64,000 bases of DNA from JADGHX01 sp035760965 (GCA_035760965.1 DASTRY010000100.1:59551-123550), one strand, 5' to 3'; numbered from the stretch's first letter, positions 42,422 through 52,080 are shown. Notes: a model not told the origin generated them from the letters alone. Numbers and translations are program-made.

Positions 42422-43333
42422 TCATGAGCCGAGGAACGCCTCGCGCGCGTTCTCGGTCATCGCCGCCACCGCCGGATTCTTGATCTTGCGTTCCACCGAG
42501 ATCGCATAGAACTCGGCGTTGATGCCGGAAACGACGCCGACGCGCGCGAAGCCGTACTCGCGCCGAAACTGATCTTCCAGAATGGCCGGCACCGGAGCGA
42601 AGCCGTGCCCGGCGCGTGCGAACTCGCGCAGCATCGCGTAGTCCTCGAACTCGCCGATCATGACCGGATGCACGTCCTGCTTCTCGAGCCACTGGTCGAG
42701 CGAGCGGCGAATCGCCGTGTCGTCCGTCGGCAGCAGCACCGGCACGCCGTCGAGCGATTTCGGGAAGCCACGGCGCAGCGTCTTGGCGAGCGCCGGTGTC
42801 GCCATCCAGAGCGCTTCGCATGTTCCCAGGCTGTGGCTGTAGGCGCGCACGTTGAGGCTCGGCGTGACCGGCGCATCGGAGAGCACGACGTCGATCTCGT
42901 GCACGGCAAGGTCCGCCACCAGCCGCTCGAGCGTGCCTTCGCGACAGACGAGGCGTACCGGTCGCTTCAGCGCAAGAGTGGGTTTCAGGATGCGGTAGGC
43001 CACTTCTTTCGGCACGACGTCGTCGATGCCGACGACGAGCCGCAGCGGCCGCGCACTGGGTCGATGCTCCAGCGCCTCGAGGAGATCGTTGCCGAGCGTG
43101 AAGATCTGGTCGGCGTAGTGGTAGACGAGACGACCGACCTCGGTCGGCACGAGCGTGCGTCCCGACTTGGCGAGCAGCTTCTCGCCAATGCGTTCTTCGA
43201 GCGTACGCAGCTGCGCGCTGATCGTGGGCGCGGAAAGCGCCAGCTCCTCGCACGCGCGCGTGAGACTTCCGGTGCGCACGACGGACCAGAAGTAGAGCAG
43301 GTGTTGATAGTTGAGCCGCCGTAGGGTCGCCAT
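42422..43333 (-). CDS. nhaR: NhaR-type LysR-family activator
   Basis: 303 residues from ATG 43333 (an upstream start at 43378 is possible). The N-terminus LNYQHLLYFWSVVRTGSLTRACEELALSAPTISAQLRTLEE is the NhaR form of the LysR helix-turn-helix, with the typical N-Y-x-H-L-x-Y-F-W start. The effector domain begins PLRLVVGIDDVVPKEVAYRIL. NhaR activates Na+/H+ antiporter genes in response to Na+. It is directly upstream of the Mrp operon on the same strand, 75 bases from mrpA, so it most likely controls it. Confidence 0.85.
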   Translation of the reverse strand: MATLRRLNYQHLLYFWSVVRTGSLTRACEELALSAPTISAQLRTLEERIGEKLLAKSGRTLVPTEVGRLVYHYADQIFTLGNDLLEALEHRPSARPLRLVVGIDDVVPKEVAYRILKPTLALKRPVRLVCREGTLERLVADLAVHEIDVVLSDAPVTPSLNVRAYSHSLGTCEALWMATPALAKTLRRGFPKSLDGVPVLLPTDDTAIRRSLDQWLEKQDVHPVMIGEFEDYAMLREFARAGHGFAPVPAILEDQFRREYGFARVGVVSGINAEFYAISVERKIKNPAVAAMTENAREAFLGS

Positions 43334-43527
43334 GCCTTGCCGTTCCGATGAAGGCCCCGATGATTTGTCGGCGAGCATAGCAGCGCCCGCGCGCGGTTTC
43401 GATAAAAACGAACTCTCCGTCTGAATATTTCTAATTGATCTAAGGGCGGAGCGCGCCCACCATGGCTACACGACGGGCAGTACGGCCTCTCTGCGGCGTA
43501 TGCCGCTTTCGTGTTTGGAGGAACGTG
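43334..43527. promoter_or_regulatory. Divergent intergenic region between nhaR-like and rnk-like genes
   Basis: The stretch at about 43400-43445 is markedly AT-rich (AAAAACGAAC, AATATTTCTAATTGATC) in a GC-rich sequence and probably holds both promoters and LysR binding sites. No gene is visible. I cannot fix individual -35/-10 boxes. Confidence 0.4.
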
Positions 43528-43959
43528 ATGCGAGATCGTCCGATTGTCATTACCGAGCTCGACGCCGCCAAGCTGCGCGGTCTGCTCGGTGTCTTTGGGA
43601 GAGCGCAGCGGGATCAGGATCATCTCGAAGAGCTCGCGCTCGAGCTCGAGCGTGCGCAAGTGGTCGATGCGGACACTCTGCCGGGCGATGTCGTCACGAT
43701 GCACTCGCGCGTCCAGGTCACGGACCTGACGACCGGCGAGCGTCGCGAGCTGGTCCTGGTGTTCCCGGGGCAGGCGGATGTCCCCGCGCAGCGCGTGTCC
43801 GTGCTCGCGCCGATCGGCACCGCGCTCCTGGGTTACCGCGAAGGCGACGAAGTCGAGTGGCCGACTCCGGGCGGCCTGCGTCGCCTGCGAATCGACAAGG
43901 TCGTCCAGCCTGACGCGAGCACCGAGTATGCCGGCGAGCTGACCGCCGCAGTCGGCTGA
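43528..43959 (+). CDS. rnk: Rnk-like regulator of nucleoside diphosphate kinase (GreA/B C-terminal fold)
   Basis: 143 residues; GGAGGAAC precedes ATG 43528. A short N-terminal helical part (ITELDAAKLRGLL, LELERAQVVDADTLPGDVVTMHSRV) is followed by the GreA/GreB C-terminal FKBP-like domain (ELVLVFPGQADVPAQRVSVLAPIGTALLGYREGDEVEW). Rnk binds RNA polymerase in the same family as GreA without cleavage activity. A tandem USP gene follows 33 bases later on the same strand. Confidence 0.82.
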   Translation: MRDRPIVITELDAAKLRGLLGVFGRAQRDQDHLEELALELERAQVVDADTLPGDVVTMHSRVQVTDLTTGERRELVLVFPGQADVPAQRVSVLAPIGTALLGYREGDEVEWPTPGGLRRLRIDKVVQPDASTEYAGELTAAVG

Positions 43960-43992
43960 CGGTGACGTGTCGGACCGCCGCCGGAGAGTGCG

Positions 43993-44982
43993 ATGAGAAT
44001 TCTGTGTGCGACGGACCTGCTGCCGAAAAGCGAGCCGGCGATCGACCGCGCCGGCTTGCTGGCCGACGACTTGGGAGCGGACTTGACGCTGCTGCACGTC
44101 GTCGCGCCTGCGGATTCCGGGCGCGTTCTCGAGCAGACGCTGCAGATGCGCCTCGCACAGGCGAAGGCGCGCGTGCAGCCGCCGCTGTGGCGTGCGCGGA
44201 CCAAGCCCAACGTCGCCGTGCGCACGGGGAATCCCGCGCGGCTGATCGTCGATACGCTCGGGCAGTCGCGGGCGCGTCTGCTCGTGCTCGGGCCGCATCG
44301 CAAGCGCCCGCTGCGGGACACGGTGGAGGGAACGATCGCCGAGAAAGTGCTCATGGCGAAGAAGTGGCCTCTGCTCGTCGTGCGCGATGAGCCTCGCGCC
44401 TCGTACCGCCGCGTTCTGCTTGCGCTCGATCTCTTCGGCACCTCGGCCTCCGCCGTGAGGGCCGCCGAAGCGCTGCTGCCGGCCGAGGTCGAGGCACAGA
44501 TCGTGCACGCGCACGAGACTCCTTATGAAGGGATGCTCGACTACGCGGGCGTGAGCGTCGATGCGATGGCGCGCTACGCCGCGGGCTGGCAGCGTGAGGC
44601 GACGAAAGCCGTTCGCGACCTGCTCAGAGCGGAGAGCGCGGACGTTGAACGATACGACGTCACCATTGCGCGGGGTCAACCGGCCGCCGCGATTCTCGCG
44701 GCGGTCGAGCACTATCGGCCCGACCTCATTGTCATGGGTACGCGCGGGCGAGGGCGGCTGCGGCGCGCGTTGCTCGGCAGTGTCGCGAACCGGGTCCTGC
44801 ATGAGTTGACATGCGACGCACTTATCGTGCCGGAAGGCTCGTTCGAGGCCTCGAGCCGCAAAGGCATACGCCGCCCGGCGGCTCTCGGCGTCGGCTCAGA
44901 ACCTGCTGCCTCCCATCAGCCGAACGCGGTGCTTCGTTCTTCGTCCGCAGAGCGACGTCAGTGCCGATCCGGCCCGATTTGA
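43993..44982 (+). CDS. Tandem universal stress protein (two UspA domains)
   Basis: 329 residues. Domain 1 (about 1-135): MRILCATDLLPKSEPAIDRAGLLADDLGADLTLLHVV and the end LLVLGPHRKRPLRDTVEGTIAEKVL. Domain 2 (about 137-280): RRVLLALDLFGTSASAVRAAEALL and DLIVMGTRGRGRLRRALLGSVANRVLHE, which keeps the G-x2-G-x9-G-S ATP loop. The tail after residue 285 is unrelated low-complexity sequence. Tandem USPs act in survival under low oxygen or ion stress. Confidence 0.85.
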   Translation: MRILCATDLLPKSEPAIDRAGLLADDLGADLTLLHVVAPADSGRVLEQTLQMRLAQAKARVQPPLWRARTKPNVAVRTGNPARLIVDTLGQSRARLLVLGPHRKRPLRDTVEGTIAEKVLMAKKWPLLVVRDEPRASYRRVLLALDLFGTSASAVRAAEALLPAEVEAQIVHAHETPYEGMLDYAGVSVDAMARYAAGWQREATKAVRDLLRAESADVERYDVTIARGQPAAAILAAVEHYRPDLIVMGTRGRGRLRRALLGSVANRVLHELTCDALIVPEGSFEASSRKGIRRPAALGVGSEPAASHQPNAVLRSSSAERRQCRSGPI

Positions 44983-45144
44983 AACCGGGTCTTGCAAAGA
45001 AATGAAGAATGTCGCATTCAAATAGTGGTCCGAAGACGCACGCTGACACGTGAGTCCGCGCGTCGAACCCGAGAGCTGCGCGACCCGTCGCGAGCCGTGC
45101 GCGGGTCTCCGGCTCAGGCATGCCATGAACGGAGGAGTGGGAAC

Positions 45145-45804
45145 ATGCGACGTGAAGATGAGCGCGGCGCCTTCCACCCGCGCACGGATGAGACTCGCAC
45201 GAGCAATGTGGTCGCGCTGCCGCCCGAATGCCTGCGCGATGAGCTCCCGGTGCCCGAGCGCGTGGTGCACCAGCAATCCTCCAGGTTTCCGGAGTATCCG
45301 CTCGAGCGTCTCTGCGCTCACCGGAGCGAACCGTTTCAGCTGAGCTTCGCGCGGCAGGCGCAGGAGCTGCTTCGTGAGCGCGACGACGTCGAGCTCCTCG
45401 CTTCGCATCGAGGACTCACCGTTCGTGGTGAAACCGAAGAGCCGATCGCGGCGGCTGTCGAAGTGCTGCGGGACTACTATGGGTCGCAGCTCGAGATCGG
45501 GCCGCCGACGATTCGCTATCACAACGGCGTGACGCTCGAGCAGCCGTGGATGGGGCTGACGGTGCGCTGCCCGGTCGACTATCTCGACCGGGTGAAGACC
45601 GATCTCATCGCACGGAGTGCGACCATCGGGGTGTGTGAGACGTACGCGGGCAGATGCCTCCTTCAGGGGTGCGCCCCGCTTGCGTATCTGATCGGCTACC
45701 GGTCTGCGCTCGAGAAGCTGACATCCGGCGCGGGTCGGCACGCCATGTGGTTGAGTCACTATGCGCCCGTCGACTGTTGGCCCCCCGGCGGCGATGCCGC
45801 CTGA
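45145..45804 (+). CDS. EF-G-like protein lacking the GTPase domain
   Basis: 219 residues; GGAGGAGTGGGAAC precedes ATG 45145. Residues about 70-130 resemble EF-G domain III and its exit (RGETEEPIAAAVEVLRDYY, LEIGPPTIRYHNG, equivalent to the G-P-P-x-V-x-Y-R-E-T region). Residues about 133-213 resemble EF-G domain V (PWMGLTVRCPVDYLDRVKTDLIARSATI, APLAYLIGYRSALEKLTSGAGRHAMWLSHYAPV). There is no P-loop, switch or domain IV. It follows stress genes and precedes a region without a gene. A ribosome-associated role is inference; it could also be a decayed EF-G paralog. Confidence 0.7.
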   Translation: MRREDERGAFHPRTDETRTSNVVALPPECLRDELPVPERVVHQQSSRFPEYPLERLCAHRSEPFQLSFARQAQELLRERDDVELLASHRGLTVRGETEEPIAAAVEVLRDYYGSQLEIGPPTIRYHNGVTLEQPWMGLTVRCPVDYLDRVKTDLIARSATIGVCETYAGRCLLQGCAPLAYLIGYRSALEKLTSGAGRHAMWLSHYAPVDCWPPGGDAA

Positions 45805-46170
45805 GCGGCGGCCGCATCGGCGAGCGTTTCCTACGACGAGGTCGTGTTGCGCTGGGGCAGCGCGAAGCGAATTGCGCGTTGAAACTGCGCGAAGAGGTGG
45901 AGTCTGCGGTCGGGCATGCCGTGACATCAACACCTGAGGTGCCGAAGCGGTTCGAAGCCGGAGGTTGCGTGCGCACATCGATCATCGAGCGGTGGGGATG
46001 TGAGGCAGGGGTGGCGCGGCAATGCCGGCACCAAAGGAGGGCGACCAGGTTGCCGGCGGGCACGCCTGACCCAGTGTGGCTCTGGCCGTTGCGTCTGTTT
46101 TTCGGGGCGGTGGGTATTCGGTGCCGTTGCATTCGGCTACAGTATCCGGGCTTATCTGAGCGAGGTTCGC
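45805..46170. other. 366-bp interval without a convincing gene
   Basis: Reading frames here are short or lack protein character. It may hold the promoter of the flavoprotein gene at 46171. A polypyrimidine-purine stretch (GTCTGTTTTTCGGGG near 46100) is the only notable composition. No RNA gene, repeat or terminator is visible. Confidence 0.4.
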
Positions 46171-47685
46171 ATGCTCATAACTAGAAGAACTTTCGTGCGC
46201 TCCCTGGCGGCGGCAACGGCCGCGATTCCCGCAACACGAGTGTGGGCCGATAGCGCATCGCGCGCGTCGACCGCCGCCGTCACGGGCACGGGGAAGCCCA
46301 TCACCCTTACTGCGTCGGACATCAACGATTTTCGCAGCAGTCTGCGCGGCAAGGTGCTGCTGGCACACGATGCGGGCTACGACACGGCGCGCAGGCTGTG
46401 GAATCCGATGTTCGATCGCCATCCCGCCGTCATCGCGCGGTGTGCCGGGACGGAAGATGTCGTTCAGGCCGTGAATTTCGCTCGCGCCCACGATCTGCTC
46501 ACCGCGGTCCGCGGCGGCGGCCATAGCCTGTCGGGCCAATCGGCCTGCGACGGCGGTCTGATGATCGACCTGTCTCTCATGAAGGACATCCGGGTGGATG
46601 CGCAGCGCCGTCTCGGCCGCGCGCAAGGCGGCGCGCTGCTGGGCGAGGTCGATCGCAAGACACAAGAGCACGGTCTGGCGACGACGCTGGGCACGGCCAC
46701 CGATACCGGTATTGCGGGACTGACGCTGGGCGGCGGCATGGGCCGCCTCATGCGTAAGCACGGTCTCGCGTGCGACAACCTGCAGGCAGTGGAAATCGTG
46801 ACTGCGGACGGCAAAGTCCTGCGCACGAGCGAGCACGACAATCCGGATCTCTTCTGGGGACTGCGCGGTGGAGGAGGCAACTTCGGCGTCGTGACGGCCT
46901 TCGAGTATCGCCTCCATCCGCTCGAGAGCAAATTGCTGGATGGCGTCCGCGTCTACCCGTACGACAAGGCTCGCGCCGTGTTGGAAGCGGTGTACGAGCT
47001 CGGCCAACGCGCACCGGACGATCTTCTGTTGGGCGTGGAGCTGCTGAATCTTCCGCCCGATGCGCCGCATCCCGGACGCGCTGTGGCGCTGGCCGCAACG
47101 TATCTCGGCGATCCTGCCGCGGGTGCTCGGTTGCTCGAGCCGTTGTCCAAGATCGGCCCACCGCTCTTGGATGAGCTCTCGGCGAAAAGCTACCTCGAGG
47201 CGCAGGGCGCTCTCACGAGCGCGCCCGTCGCGGCGCCGAGTGCAGCGGTGGGCGCGCCGTCCTACGCGAAGACGGGATTCTTGCGCAGCTCGTCCACGGA
47301 GCTCTTCGATGAGATGGTCAGGAGCTTCGGTGCGTTGCCGGACTCCTTGAACGCCGTGCTGCTCTGGGCGCAGATCGGTGGCGCAGTCAGTCGCGTTGCG
47401 CCGGACGCGACGGCCTTCTGGAATCGCCGCGCCGAGCACGACCTCCTGATCGGAGGCAGCTGGGCGGACCGTTCGCAGGACGACGCGTACATCAAAGCGC
47501 TGCGCGGGCTCTGGAAGAACCTCGAGCGCTTCACCGAGGGGTTCTACGTCAACACGGAGCCCGGCGCCGACGACAGCCGGATTCGCGCGACGTACGGCGA
47601 CAACTATCCGCGGCTGCGCGCACTCAAGCGCAAATACGACCCGACGAACCGTTTTCGGCTCAACGCGAACATCAAGCCCGCCTGA
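46171..47685 (+). CDS. Secreted FAD-linked oxidoreductase (BBE/6-hydroxy-D-nicotine oxidase-like)
   Basis: 504 residues. A twin-arginine-like leader (TRRTFVRSLAAATAA) is followed by the PCMH-type FAD domain, with the flavin-attachment His in RGGGHSLSG and GGGMGRLMRKHGLACDNL after it. The C-terminal BBE motif YGDNYPRLRALKRKYDPTNRFRLNANI is intact. The Cys used for bicovalent flavin attachment is not seen at the usual place, so attachment is probably to His only. Such enzymes oxidise alcohols, sugars or amines with oxygen in the periplasm. No substrate can be assigned. Confidence 0.83.
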   Translation: MLITRRTFVRSLAAATAAIPATRVWADSASRASTAAVTGTGKPITLTASDINDFRSSLRGKVLLAHDAGYDTARRLWNPMFDRHPAVIARCAGTEDVVQAVNFARAHDLLTAVRGGGHSLSGQSACDGGLMIDLSLMKDIRVDAQRRLGRAQGGALLGEVDRKTQEHGLATTLGTATDTGIAGLTLGGGMGRLMRKHGLACDNLQAVEIVTADGKVLRTSEHDNPDLFWGLRGGGGNFGVVTAFEYRLHPLESKLLDGVRVYPYDKARAVLEAVYELGQRAPDDLLLGVELLNLPPDAPHPGRAVALAATYLGDPAAGARLLEPLSKIGPPLLDELSAKSYLEAQGALTSAPVAAPSAAVGAPSYAKTGFLRSSSTELFDEMVRSFGALPDSLNAVLLWAQIGGAVSRVAPDATAFWNRRAEHDLLIGGSWADRSQDDAYIKALRGLWKNLERFTEGFYVNTEPGADDSRIRATYGDNYPRLRALKRKYDPTNRFRLNANIKPA

Positions 47686-47823
47686 ACGCGAGAGTCGCCG
47701 CCCTCGAAATGCGTCGCCATGCTCCGGGGGCCGGCGGCTGTGCCGCGAGCGGCCGAGAGCGATGCGTACAGGTCCACTTAGGTCTTATTTCCGGCTCGAA
47801 TTTGCAGCGCCATACTCGAGCAC

Positions 47824-48606
47824 ATGAACACGATAACCAAATCAGTTGCAGGGCTGACAGGCGTCGCGCTCACCGTAGCCGTGACGTACCTGCTCGATCC
47901 GGATAACGGCCGTCAACGGCGCTCCACGCTAGGTGCGCAGTGCAAGAATGCCGGCACTCGCATCAATGAGCGCGCCCGCTCCTTGAAGGAAGGCGTGTCG
48001 CATCGATATCAAGACGTGACCGCGCGTGCACGCTCGTGGTTCGACGCGCGCAAACGCACCGACCAAGGCCTGGCGCGCACCATTCGCGTGAGCTTGCGGC
48101 GAGCAGTGCCGCAGGCCAACGGCATCGGTGTTGTCGCGCACGGCGATCAGATCATTCTCCACGGTGATGTGCTCGCGCAGGAGCACCAGCACGTGCTCGA
48201 AGTCGCGCGCGCGGTCCCAGGCGTCGGCAGTGTGATGGACCATCTCACGGACGTTCCGGAAGTCTCCGCCCCGAAGATCGGACCGCGCCTCCGCCAAGGT
48301 TTCAGCTCGGTACGCGACAATCTGGCGCAGCCGCACTGGTCGCCGACGGCGCGCGTGAGCACGGGCGCAGTGGGTCTCGCGCTCGTGCGATTCGGTGCGA
48401 CTCACCGGAATCTCGTTGGCGGTATCGGTGCGCTGGCCGGTGCGGCGCTCATTGCGCGTAGCGTCTTCAATACGCCGCTGCGTCAGATCGCCCGCAGGAA
48501 GGCGAAGGCGGCCGAAGCTCCCGAGATGCCGGAAGCCGCAAGCCCGCGCACCACGCGCGCGGCCGAGCGCTTTACCGGAACGGAGCGGTTCGAACGAGTG
48601 ATGTGA
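47824..48606 (+). CDS. BON-domain membrane protein
   Basis: 260 residues. An N-terminal membrane segment (SVAGLTGVALTVAVTYLL) ends in DPDNGRQRR, the sequence that often marks this protein type. A basic helical part follows, then one BON domain (about 80-145; IRVSLRRAVPQANGIGVVAHGDQIILHGDVLAQEHQHVLEVARAVPGV). A second hydrophobic hairpin lies around 195-220. BON domains bind membranes and other envelope components. Convergent with the MscS gene, with 30 bases between stops. Confidence 0.78.
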   Translation: MNTITKSVAGLTGVALTVAVTYLLDPDNGRQRRSTLGAQCKNAGTRINERARSLKEGVSHRYQDVTARARSWFDARKRTDQGLARTIRVSLRRAVPQANGIGVVAHGDQIILHGDVLAQEHQHVLEVARAVPGVGSVMDHLTDVPEVSAPKIGPRLRQGFSSVRDNLAQPHWSPTARVSTGAVGLALVRFGATHRNLVGGIGALAGAALIARSVFNTPLRQIARRKAKAAEAPEMPEAASPRTTRAAERFTGTERFERVM

Positions 48607-48636
48607 GCACGCGAGCGCGCGCGAGACGCTGACTCC

Positions 48637-50979
48637 TCAGCTCTCGGCGCGCGCGCTGTCGTACCCGTCTCCCGTCTTGTCCGCCCGCATCAGCACTGTG
48701 GGGCGGATCATTGCGATCTTGGCGTCGTTCAATCGAGTGAGCACCTCGAAAAGGATGGCGCTGCGCACCCGATACGTGTGCCGCGGAGAGGCGACGAAGC
48801 CCGCCGCGGCAAACAGGATGTTCCCGTCTTCGATGCCTTCGAGCATCACGCTCGGCTCCGGCGTCTTCAGGATCTCCGGGTGATCCTGGAAGGCCTGCAG
48901 CAGCTCCTTGCGCACGCGCTGAACGTCGCTTCCGAGCGGCACCGGCAAGTGGATCTCGACGAGGCCGAGCGGGTTGGCGAAGGTGATGTTGCGCACGACC
49001 TTCGTGATGAACTCCGAGTTGGGCACGATCACGGTCGAGCGATCGACTTGCTGGATCTCGGTGGCGCGTGCGTTGATCCGCCGCACGTCGCCCTCGAACT
49101 CTTCGAGCACGACGCGGTCGCCGACCTTCACCGGTCGCTCGGCGAGCAGGATGAGGCCGGACACGAAGTTCTGCACGATGGCCTGCAGACCGAATCCGAT
49201 GCCGAGCGCCAACGCGCTCGCAATCCACGCAATCTGCTGCAGCCCGACGCCCATCGAGGAGAGCGCGACGGAAATGATGACGACGTAGCCGGCGTACCCG
49301 GCCAGTGAGGTCACCGAGTCGCGCATTCCCGGGTCCATGTCGGTGACCGGGAGATAGCGGCGGGACATCCACTGCTTCAGCATTTTCACTGCGCCGATGC
49401 CGAGCGCGAAAATGAGAATCCCGCGCGCGACGGCCCCGGGGCGCAGCTCGAGCGTGCCGATCGAAATGCCTTGCTGCAGCCGATGCCAGTGCGGCACGAA
49501 GTCGAGGGTCCCAGGAGCGTAGGGTGCGACGACTAAAAACAGCGCGAACAGCGCGATCGTGAATCGAGACAGCGCCGACAACAGAACTGCCGTACGGGTG
49601 ATTGCGGCAGTCGCGCGGAGCTCGTTCCGAGCGGCGTCGGGTGCAGGGAGAACCGCCGTCAAGATGTCATCGACGAAGACGGCCAGAAGATAAGCGGAGG
49701 ACAGCACGATCAGCACCCAAGCAGCTTGTCGCGCGACGAAGCTTCCCAGTGCCACATAGCCCGTGAGCGCGCAAAGGGCCGCAACGCCGACGACGACCCA
49801 TCCGATCGAGACGAGCGCCGTGCGCCACGGATGCAGTGCTTTTGCCGCAGATGACGCGTCGCCATCCTCGGCTTGCGAAGCACGAACACCTCGGTGCAAC
49901 CCCTGAGCGAGCGTTGCACACAGCACGAGCGTCATGAGAGCTTCGAGCGCTACGGACATACTCAGGCTCGCGCTCATCGCTTTCGTGAGTTGTTCGATGA
50001 CAGCGAACAATACGATGACCACGGCAAGCTGCAGCGGGAACGTGCGGAGCGCACTGGCCACACGATCGGGAATGCGGGGCAGTCGCCAACTCGGTGCGCG
50101 AGCCGAAAGCAAGGCGGCGCCCAGCGTCGCGACGTAAACGCCCCCCGCAGCTATCGCGGCAAGCTCGAACAGAAGGCTCGTGAGTTGCGGGGGAGGGTGC
50201 GGTTCCGAGCTCACGGCCCACGCGAACGCCGTCGCGACAATCGCGACACACGTCGTGTTGAGCGCGACGTGCGCCAATGCGCGCAGCGACTTTTGCAACC
50301 TTCCAGGCAAAGTTGCACGCTGTATCCGGGCAGTCAGTCGCCGGCGCGCGACGACGGCGATGACGCTCGCGAGCAATGCGGCCAAGACTGAGAGAGCAGG
50401 CACGCGCACGAGCGCGTCTTTCGTTTCGATCGCGAACGTGCGCGCGCGCTGCGCATCGCGATGCGCATCCGTACCGAGGCTCTGCCAGAAGCGCCTCTCT
50501 AGCGGTCCGTTGGTGCGATCCGCGAGCCGTGCGCGAAAGCGCTCACGAGCCTGTGCCGCGATCTGGCCGATGATCTGATCGGCTTCCAGCGACAGCACGC
50601 CCGCGAGCGTCGCCTGTCCCTCCACCGACGTGAGCTGGCGCTCGAGCTGCGCGCGTTCTGCAGCCACTTCGCTCGACTCGTTCGTGCTCGCCGCGGCTTT
50701 GTCGAGCTCGGCGCGGCGGGCGACGAGCTGCGCGAGCTGCGGAGCGAGCTCGTTGCTCGTCGCGTGAAGCTCGGACTGTAGATTGAGCACTTCCGCGCGC
50801 AGGTCCAGCAGCGCGCGCTCGTCCTGGGCCGCGGCCACGCTCTTGCGAATGGTCTTCAGCTGATCGCGCGCGTCATCGAGAGAGATCGCGGGCGCGCGCT
50901 CGGCGGCGACTGCAGAGGTGAGCGTCGGAAGCATCGCCCCGAGCACCATCACCGCAACCAGAGAGGCACGTGCGCTCAC
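48637..50979 (-). CDS. Large mechanosensitive channel (MscS family, MscK-like)
   Basis: 780 residues from GTG 50979, which follows AGAGGAG and opens a signal peptide (ASLVAVMVLGAMLPTLTSAVAAE). A periplasmic coiled coil (about 30-130) precedes many membrane helices. The MscS pore helix and beta domain begin near residue 575 (IASALALGIGFGLQAIVQNFVSGLILLAERPVKVGDRV). It should open on osmotic downshock. A longer reading to 51030 overlaps the upstream gene and is less likely. Confidence 0.85.
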   Translation of the reverse strand: MSARASLVAVMVLGAMLPTLTSAVAAERAPAISLDDARDQLKTIRKSVAAAQDERALLDLRAEVLNLQSELHATSNELAPQLAQLVARRAELDKAAASTNESSEVAAERAQLERQLTSVEGQATLAGVLSLEADQIIGQIAAQARERFRARLADRTNGPLERRFWQSLGTDAHRDAQRARTFAIETKDALVRVPALSVLAALLASVIAVVARRRLTARIQRATLPGRLQKSLRALAHVALNTTCVAIVATAFAWAVSSEPHPPPQLTSLLFELAAIAAGGVYVATLGAALLSARAPSWRLPRIPDRVASALRTFPLQLAVVIVLFAVIEQLTKAMSASLSMSVALEALMTLVLCATLAQGLHRGVRASQAEDGDASSAAKALHPWRTALVSIGWVVVGVAALCALTGYVALGSFVARQAAWVLIVLSSAYLLAVFVDDILTAVLPAPDAARNELRATAAITRTAVLLSALSRFTIALFALFLVVAPYAPGTLDFVPHWHRLQQGISIGTLELRPGAVARGILIFALGIGAVKMLKQWMSRRYLPVTDMDPGMRDSVTSLAGYAGYVVIISVALSSMGVGLQQIAWIASALALGIGFGLQAIVQNFVSGLILLAERPVKVGDRVVLEEFEGDVRRINARATEIQQVDRSTVIVPNSEFITKVVRNITFANPLGLVEIHLPVPLGSDVQRVRKELLQAFQDHPEILKTPEPSVMLEGIEDGNILFAAAGFVASPRHTYRVRSAILFEVLTRLNDAKIAMIRPTVLMRADKTGDGYDSARAES

Positions 50980-51019
50980 GCCTTTTGATTGCTCCTCTCG
51001 TGAACAAATGGCAAGTCCA

Positions 51020-51967
51020 TCAAAGGCCAATGGAGGGCTCGCGGGCCGCGGCCGCGCTGGACTCCCTCATGTACACCACCTTCGTCATCTCGGCGCCGAA
51101 GAACAGCGCCTGGCTCATCACCTTCATCCACAGCATCACTACGAGCACGCTGCCGAACGTTCCGTAAGCGCCGAGGTTCTTGCCGAAGTAGCCGCCGAAG
51201 AAGGTGAGCAATTCCGCTCCGACGAGCCACGCGATCGCGCAGAAGGTTGCGGCTCGCCACAGATGTCGAAAGCGCAGGCGAACGGGGGAAAGGACTTCGA
51301 GCAAGATCAGAAATCCCAGGGGCACCATCAACACGGCCACGGTCACCGGCACCGCCCAGCCGATGTCGTGAGTCAGGAACGGCAGCGAATCGAGCAGTCC
51401 CTTCATCCACTGAACGACGATCAATAGCCCCACGACGAGCAGCAGCATCGCCGCTGCCGCGATCACGATTGCGAACGACAGAGCGCGCTCGAGCACGGTC
51501 GTGCGTACGATCGTGCGGAGGCGGCCGGCGACGAGCGGCGGAGCTTGCTTCCAGATCGCGCGAAACGTCATCCGCAGGTGGCGGAACAACACTGACGCGG
51601 CCACCAGCAACGTGAGCAGGCTCACGACCGTGGCGATCGACGACTGCTCCTGTATCCAATGCAATGACTCTTCGATGGCAGCGCGCAGCTGCGGTCCGAA
51701 ATTTGCGTCGATATTCGCGAGAAGTTGCTGCTGCAGCGACGCTGCAGCCTGGGAGGAGCGGAGCAGCAGCCCCATCGTGCCGAGCAGAACGAGGACGAGT
51801 GGTACGAGCGAGATGAGCGCGTAGTACACGATTGCCACTGCGAAGTAGCGCGCGTAGTCCCGCTCATACTCGCTCCAGGTCGAGCGCAGTAGTTGCACCC
51901 AGGCCATCCGGCTCATCCTGCCGCCGATGCGCTCGATCCGTGAGCGATGCGAAAGGCCTATTGTCAT
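51020..51967 (-). CDS. YihY/BrkB-family inner-membrane protein
   Basis: 315 residues, six membrane helices. Family marks include DYARYFAVAIVYYALISLVPLVLVLLG in the first helix and GAYGTFGSVLVVMLWMKVMSQALFFGAEMTKVV at the end. The function of the family is not settled. It is 40 bases upstream of the MscS-type gene and likely co-transcribed. ATG 51967 is used; an internal ATG at 51916 is also reasonable. Confidence 0.82.
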   Translation of the reverse strand: MTIGLSHRSRIERIGGRMSRMAWVQLLRSTWSEYERDYARYFAVAIVYYALISLVPLVLVLLGTMGLLLRSSQAAASLQQQLLANIDANFGPQLRAAIEESLHWIQEQSSIATVVSLLTLLVAASVLFRHLRMTFRAIWKQAPPLVAGRLRTIVRTTVLERALSFAIVIAAAAMLLLVVGLLIVVQWMKGLLDSLPFLTHDIGWAVPVTVAVLMVPLGFLILLEVLSPVRLRFRHLWRAATFCAIAWLVGAELLTFFGGYFGKNLGAYGTFGSVLVVMLWMKVMSQALFFGAEMTKVVYMRESSAAAAREPSIGL

Positions 51968-52080
51968 GTGTTAAGGCTCTGCGACGCGAGCCGCGACGTG
52001 TGGCGCCAAATGACGGTAATTGCGGAGGACTGAACGCCGAAGGTTGCGATAGTCGACAACAGGGGTTGAGCGCGCAACCG

